Of a stretch of DNA of 64,000 nucleotides, positions 50,301 through 64,000 are shown one piece after another. Made by a program: the position numbers and the translations under genes. The notes under the pieces are model-generated. The model did not search any database. It was not told the origin of the DNA and was given only the letters and a program-made list of their open reading frames with translations. Position 1 is the stretch's first letter. Every line of letters starts with the position of its first letter. The DNA lies in assembly GCF_030936135.1 (NCBI RefSeq), contig NC_082600.1, forward strand, positions 21,087,943 through 21,151,942, in the 5' to 3' direction. This DNA is from Gavia stellata. Taxonomy: Eukaryota > Chordata > Aves > Gaviiformes > Gaviidae.

Positions 50301-53300
50301 TATAAGTTTTATTGAAAATATTGCCTAATTACATGAGTGGACTATATTACAAACATCTTATCTAGGACACAATACAATCTGCAGACTCAAATAAGAATCC
50401 ACCTAACAAGAGCCCATAAAAATATATCACAATGACTTTAGGAGTTTGTGCAGAAAAAATGAATTATTTTCAGAATTTGTATTACTGTTTCTTTCCATTT
50501 GCCTACTGATGGGAGGAAGGATAACAGAATTTTATGCACTGCAACAGGTTGCATATTTATATATTTTTATATAAACTGAATCTGAGGTTGGATGCGGCTT
50601 TCAGAGGAGTGATTCCATTAACAGATAATTATATTCAATTAGACAGGTGGAAAATTGTTACAGGAGCACAGTTTCTCTTTTCCCTCTGTGATCAGAACAA
50701 TTTATTGTGCATTCTGAGTTTTTTCTTAAATTCTGTTTGGAATGATTCAATTCTGCTTCTAAGAAACTGGGTACAATTTCACTTTAAATGTACATCTATT
50801 GTGTAACACAAAAACTGACCTCTTTGATGATTCAGATGCTAAGGAGAAATGAAACAGATGAGCAAATTTAAAAGCTCTAAAATAGGACATACTGACTTCC
50901 TTGAGAACAATACCAGGCAGCTCTATAATATTTAACCACTGGATGCAGAGATTTGGTTCCTTCTTTTTTCCAGCCAGAGCATGACTTTTTCACCCACAGT
51001 TTTTCTACTGGTGCGCTTGTTATATGAAGCCTAAATTATCAAATGATTCTATACTTGTGGTCATTCCTGAACTGGTATCATAGCCCCCTCCAGTTTGGTG
51101 AAAGGGAGGTTTTCCAGCCACTTGGTCAGGTTAATTTCTAAAATAAATTTCAGTCAAACCTTTATTCTCACTGAGAGAAAAGTCATTAGACCTATTTTAT
51201 CACTTTTCACCTGTCTTTTCCTAACATGGTACCTACTAAGAACAATGTCTGGTGAGCTGGTTCTGCTGTTCTGTTGAGGGTTCCTGTACTTCACTGCAGC
51301 AAAAGCAGTTCTTATCATTATTAGACATAGAGAAACATAGCTGATGATACATTTCTACAGTTCTTCACTGTAACAACTGATAGTGGGACTGAAAGATCAA
51401 AGGAAGCAAGAGGGGAGATGACACATTTTATACATTCTGGAAGTAAAGCTATATGCTAAAAGTAACTCTTGATTGTGTCCATATGGAACAATTTAATTTC
51501 TGATGCAAGCAGCACAGTTTCCCAGGTTTTTCTGGAGATCTGGACATGCACGGTATCTCAAATCAGTCATGTCGGAACAACAGGTGTTCTTTGGGTTGGC
51601 TGAGATTAAAGCACTATCAAGAAAGAACAACTGAAATAGAAAAGCATTAACAGTGGAAAATTATCTTATCTACAAAAGAAGCAATGAATAAGTCCTCAAA
51701 AATTTTATTGGTTATATTTGGACTTACACAGGGTCCAGATCACATGTTGCTGGGTCATGGACAAAGGTGTAAAGAAAAAAAACAAGTAAAAAGCAAGGTC
51801 AAGATTCCTAATGCAGAATAAAAGGCCTCAGAGTCCACCAAAATATCCTCTTCTTTCCACCAAAACATATTCTAAGAATGTTTTTCTATACCAACTGAAA
51901 AGGGGAGGCACTCAGCACCTCATAGGGTGGAAATATGAGTTTTGAAAGTTGACACTTTTAGGCTCCTATGAGTGAATAAGAGACTGAATTCCACACCTGA
52001 AGCCTACCTGGAATAAATTGATGCATTAATTTAAGAAATTTTCAAAATTAACCGATTATATTTCATGATGGCTTTGCAAACCTTCCAGGTGTGCAAAGCT
52101 GCACAGTCTGCTGGAACAAATTTGAATTAGGACCATGAGCATAATTCTACAGCTGCCACTGATTCACTGTAACCTTGAGGAAGTCACTCTGTCCTTCTGC
52201 ATGTAATAATGACATCTTATAGCTCATTTGGGTGTGAGCAGGTTCATTAGTTAATGCTTGATATTGCTGTAAAGTGCAAAATGTTTTGTGAGTGTTTGGT
52301 ACTGTTATTAGAAAAGAAATAAACAGGAAACGTCAGTCAGGTAATGTCATCACTGAGACATTAGATCCCTCAATGACATGGGCAAGAAAGGCAGTGGCTC
52401 GAATAACAGCATTCTTTATGGACAGAAACGTGCAAAACCTGGGCTTTTCCACAGCTCTAACACACTGCCTGCATGACATCAGCCACTGCATCTCCCGGTG
52501 CCTCATTCCTCCGTTAAGCGCATGGAGCCCTGCCTCTGTGAAACACTAAAGTCAGCAGACAGACACTTCCCCTTTAAGGATTTTTATAGGATAATCAAGC
52601 TGATCGCCAATCTCCCGATTACTTTTCCTCCGAGCCGAATCCCTTCATGAGCTGGAGTCTGAGAGAACACCCTGGCTATACTCACGGAAACTTTTAACGT
52701 GGCACAGCACCATCTCAGCTGGTCGTATTTTGATGCAGCTGCCCTGCAGCGTGCCCCACGAAAGCTGTTAAAACAGAAAGGCTTGTTCAGCCACGCTAGT
52801 GACGCCAGTCAAAACCCACTTTCAGGATCCCTCTCTGGGGTCCTGCTGACGCAGCTGTGGGTCTAACTGGGGCCAAGGGGGACTCCCAGGGAAGCCCGTC
52901 AGGCTGCCAGCACCCTTCTCCGGCGCAGGGCCTCTCCCGGCCTGGCCCAGGGCCACGCCCAGCTACACTGCCTGTTCCTGTGGAAGCGATCAAAGGCCTG
53001 TATCACAACGCGCTGGAATTTTCTTCTTCAACGTGCCCGTTTTTGCCTACTTTACGAGGGATTTGGTGGCAGCCTGAGAGCGGGGCAAAACCAGGCAGTT
53101 TGCTGCTGGCGACGCCCTGGAAATGAGGGATTCACCGGGAAACACCATTCCTCTCCGAGGAAAACTGCCACGCCTTGCCAGAGGTACGAAAAAATGGTCA
53201 GTTTGGTGTAGCTCTCGCAACCTGGCTGCTTACGCTGCACTAAACGCAATTTCCTCGTGTGTTCCCAGAGAAACCCTGTCCAGCCGTGACGCCCACACCC

Positions 53301-53336
53301 CGCCTCGCCTCACAGTCAGTCAGCTTTCCCACACCC

Positions 53337-53438
53337 AAGATGGCTCCACAATAGCTTCACTCACTACTCAGTGCCCAAATCCAGCATGGCGGTACGCTTC
53401 CACAAGCTGGAACTTGTCTTGCCCTTTCTCAAAATGGC
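53337..53438 (+). promoter_or_regulatory. GALC: Three regularly spaced YY1-like motifs
   Basis: AAGATGGC (53,337-53,344), CAGCATGGCGG (53,382-53,392) and AAAATGGC (53,431-53,438) place an ATGG core at 53,340, 53,386 and 53,434, spacings of 46 and 48 bp. YY1 binds AAnATGGC-type sites near CpG-island starts. The spacing may reflect a decayed tandem duplication of about 48 bp or chance. Confidence 0.35.
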
Positions 53439-53540
53439 AACCACTAACTTCAACCCGGGAGGGGGTTGCCCGTAAGGGCTGAAAGCCTTCCCTTCCCTTC
53501 GCCTTTCCCTTGAGCAAAATGCCGGCGAAGGGTTCTCACG

Positions 53541-53550
53541 CCCCGCCCCC
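53541..53550 (+). promoter_or_regulatory. GALC: GC box (Sp1-type) in the GALC promoter
   Basis: CCCCGCCCCC, an Sp/KLF consensus, about 125 bp before the GALC start codon. A second, on the other strand, is GGGGCGGG at 53,662-53,669, immediately upstream of the ATG. Confidence 0.6.
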
Positions 53551-53572
53551 CAGGTGATTGCCAGGTTGTGCG

Positions 53573-53582
53573 GTCACGTGAC
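53573..53582. promoter_or_regulatory. GALC: CLEAR element / E-box (TFEB-TFE3-MITF type)
   Basis: GTCACGTGAC is a perfect 10-bp palindrome and an exact match to the CLEAR core bound by TFEB and related factors at lysosomal gene promoters. It lies about 92 bp upstream of the GALC ATG in the CpG island, the usual place for such sites. USF or MYC/MAX could also bind this E-box. Confidence 0.65.
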
Positions 53583-53673
53583 ACGCGGAGGCGGGTAGTG
53601 GCGAGTTGCTGTAGGGACGGGGCAACGCGCCCGGGACGCTGTCGGCGGCGCGGAACGGTGTGGGGCGGGTGCC

Positions 53674-62523
<8,850 letters not shown>

Positions 62524-64000
62524 GTATGTATTTTTTCTTATTTCTCTAAAGTGAAATGTTTGCCTTTGTTATCGTATGTAAACAATGAGCTTTTCTGAAT
62601 TTGCCTAGAAAAGGGACCTTAATCCTGCAACTACTTCACTTACTGAACTCTGTTTCTTGTAGTTGCAGGCATGGAATGCTAACAGGATCAGAGCTCTAGA
62701 TCTTTTTTTTGCGTGTCTGAAACTGTTACTTTGAACTTTAAGTGTGTCTGTGTATGCTAAATGTTTAGGACCTCTACATTTTAATGGAAGCTCCAGTTGG
62801 TGCTATTGAAATCATACAAATTCATCATCTTTGTACTGGCTTAGATATAGTTATAAGTCCACGGTCTCGAATTACTTAAAGTTCTGTAGCAAAGTTCCAG
62901 TGGATATAATACCCTTAAATTATTGCTATGAAACTCCGTGTTCTTACTTTATGGAAAACATAATCAAGGCTCTGCGTTCCTCCAACTCTTTTAGAACAGG
63001 AGGTACTGAATTTTGCACAGCTGAAAACAGTTTTTCACATAACCAACCTTGAGATAGCTCTAATATCTCTCACTGCTGCCTGCCCCTGCTGCCCCCGCCC
63101 ATCTTTGAAAACTCACTTCTGTTTTTTATGTTGAAGTAGAATCTGAAGTACAAGCTTCTGCTTTCTTCATTTCCTTGTTGCTGCTTTGAGGCTAAGAAGC
63201 AATAACATTATGTCTTCTTAAAAGCACGTAAGAGTTAAAGTGTGTAGGAAAAACTACTGATTTTTTTTTTTTCAGAACTCAGTAGGGATTGGATCCCATC
63301 AGCTTAAAATTAGTGGCTATGAGAAAAGTTTCTGTTTTTACAGTTTGTGTACGCTGGATGCGGTTAGTCACATCATTTGTCCTTTGCAACTTGTGTGGTT
63401 ATTTTGTTCTATGATTAGTTTTAGTAGAATGATACAGGAAATGGCATACAACAGTTAAACTTGACATTGCAATAAGAGCAAAAAAGTATCTTTTCATGAG
63501 GCTGGCATATATACAATTCCTCCTATTCCTGAAAACTGAGAACGCTCTTCTATAAAATGTTTCTTTTTAAAATCGTATTTCCTAGAATGTAGAATTAGAT
63601 GAATACCCTTACTGCTGTTTCGTATGATTTGTGCAGTGCTTTGACTGAGGGAAGGCAGGAAGCACTGGCAGAAAGCTCTGTGCTGGTCATATACCTGGTA
63701 CACAGAAAGAGGAATACCTTATATCCAGCTTTATGGGTTTCTTGTTAACAAATATATTAATGAACCATGTATTTTAAACTGATTTACCAGGTCCCCTGCC
63801 ACCACAGTAACTTTAGTTTCCAAGTCTTATCACATCTTATCACATCTTAGACCAAATTCTGTTATGTATACTTCACCCCGCAACTAATAGAAGGCATTTT
63901 CTAGACTCTCGCTTTTGTAGGCTGCTAGGCCATTAGTTCCTTTTGGACAGAGAGGTTTGGCACTAGAGTTTTCGAGTGACTTACAAAATCCCTTCCAGAG
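62524..64000 (+). other. GALC: GALC intron 6 (continues past window end)
   Basis: No exon 7 is found. None of the plus-strand open stretches after an AG encodes the expected continuation of the barrel. A T-run with CAG at 63,261-63,275 is not followed by a matching reading frame. A near-exact tandem TTATCACATC lies at about 63,828-63,848. Confidence 0.75.

Larger units (their letters stand above)
44990..52799. other. GPR65-GALC divergent intergenic region
   Basis: About 7.8 kb of AT-rich DNA between the two divergent genes. It should include the noncoding first exon and promoter of GPR65, which I cannot place. Visible items are the hairpin/ETS site at 45.27-45.31 kb and an old L2/MIR-like scrap near 47.3 kb. 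Open frames are all short and unrecognised. Confidence 0.55.

Noticed and set aside
62524-64000. GALC exon 7 before the window end
   Set aside because: After exon 6 no acceptor is followed by a phase-0 open frame resembling the next part of the barrel; the T-rich CAG at about 63,275 leads to unrelated sequence.

Overview
This is a vertebrate nuclear genomic window, almost certainly from a bird. It contains several CR1 retrotransposon copies with the avian-type tail of 8-bp repeats, an avian ERVL-like solo LTR, compact introns, and a linked pair of vertebrate genes. No bacterial, plasmid, phage or CRISPR structure is present, and I found no undescribed multigene system. The species cannot be fixed from the window.

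Layout. Positions 1-43,900 are a gene-poor, AT-rich intergenic stretch. I could support no host coding exon in it. Its recognisable content is repeats: a long 5'-truncated CR1 (about 10,260-12,470) with a broken reverse transcriptase, an ERVL-like solo LTR (32,116-32,710), a short CR1 tail (34,259-34,370), a second CR1 (36,242-37,294), an older CR1 on the minus strand (41,838-42,248), and several microsatellites. Two GC-rich islands (39.1-39.4 kb and 41.05-41.42 kb) are unexplained. In mammals the gene on this side of GPR65 is KCNK10; none of its exons is visible here.

Positions 43,912-44,949 (minus strand) hold the intact single-exon coding region of GPR65 (TDAG8), a proton-sensing class A GPCR of leukocytes. 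About 8.7 kb away and divergently transcribed, GALC (galactosylceramidase, a lysosomal glycosidase) begins on the plus strand at 53,674 in a CpG island. Exons 1-6 are present with clean splice sites and a continuous reading frame of 198 codons. The frame reaches the catalytic acid/base Asn-Glu. The window ends inside intron 6, so the nucleophile and the lectin domain lie beyond it. The GALC promoter carries GC boxes, a perfect 10-bp CLEAR/E-box palindrome and three regularly spaced YY1-like motifs.

How the genes relate. GPR65 senses extracellular acidity at the plasma membrane. GALC degrades galactosylceramide and psychosine in the acidic lysosome. Their adjacency is conserved synteny (they are also neighbours in human), not an operon. 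The most unusual raw-sequence signals are three perfect inverted repeats (40,465-40,501; 45,270-45,305; 59,183-59,220), a Lys in GPR65 where I recall a pH-sensing His in the human receptor, and a nearly identical stretch of about 195 bp shared by the two large CR1 copies.
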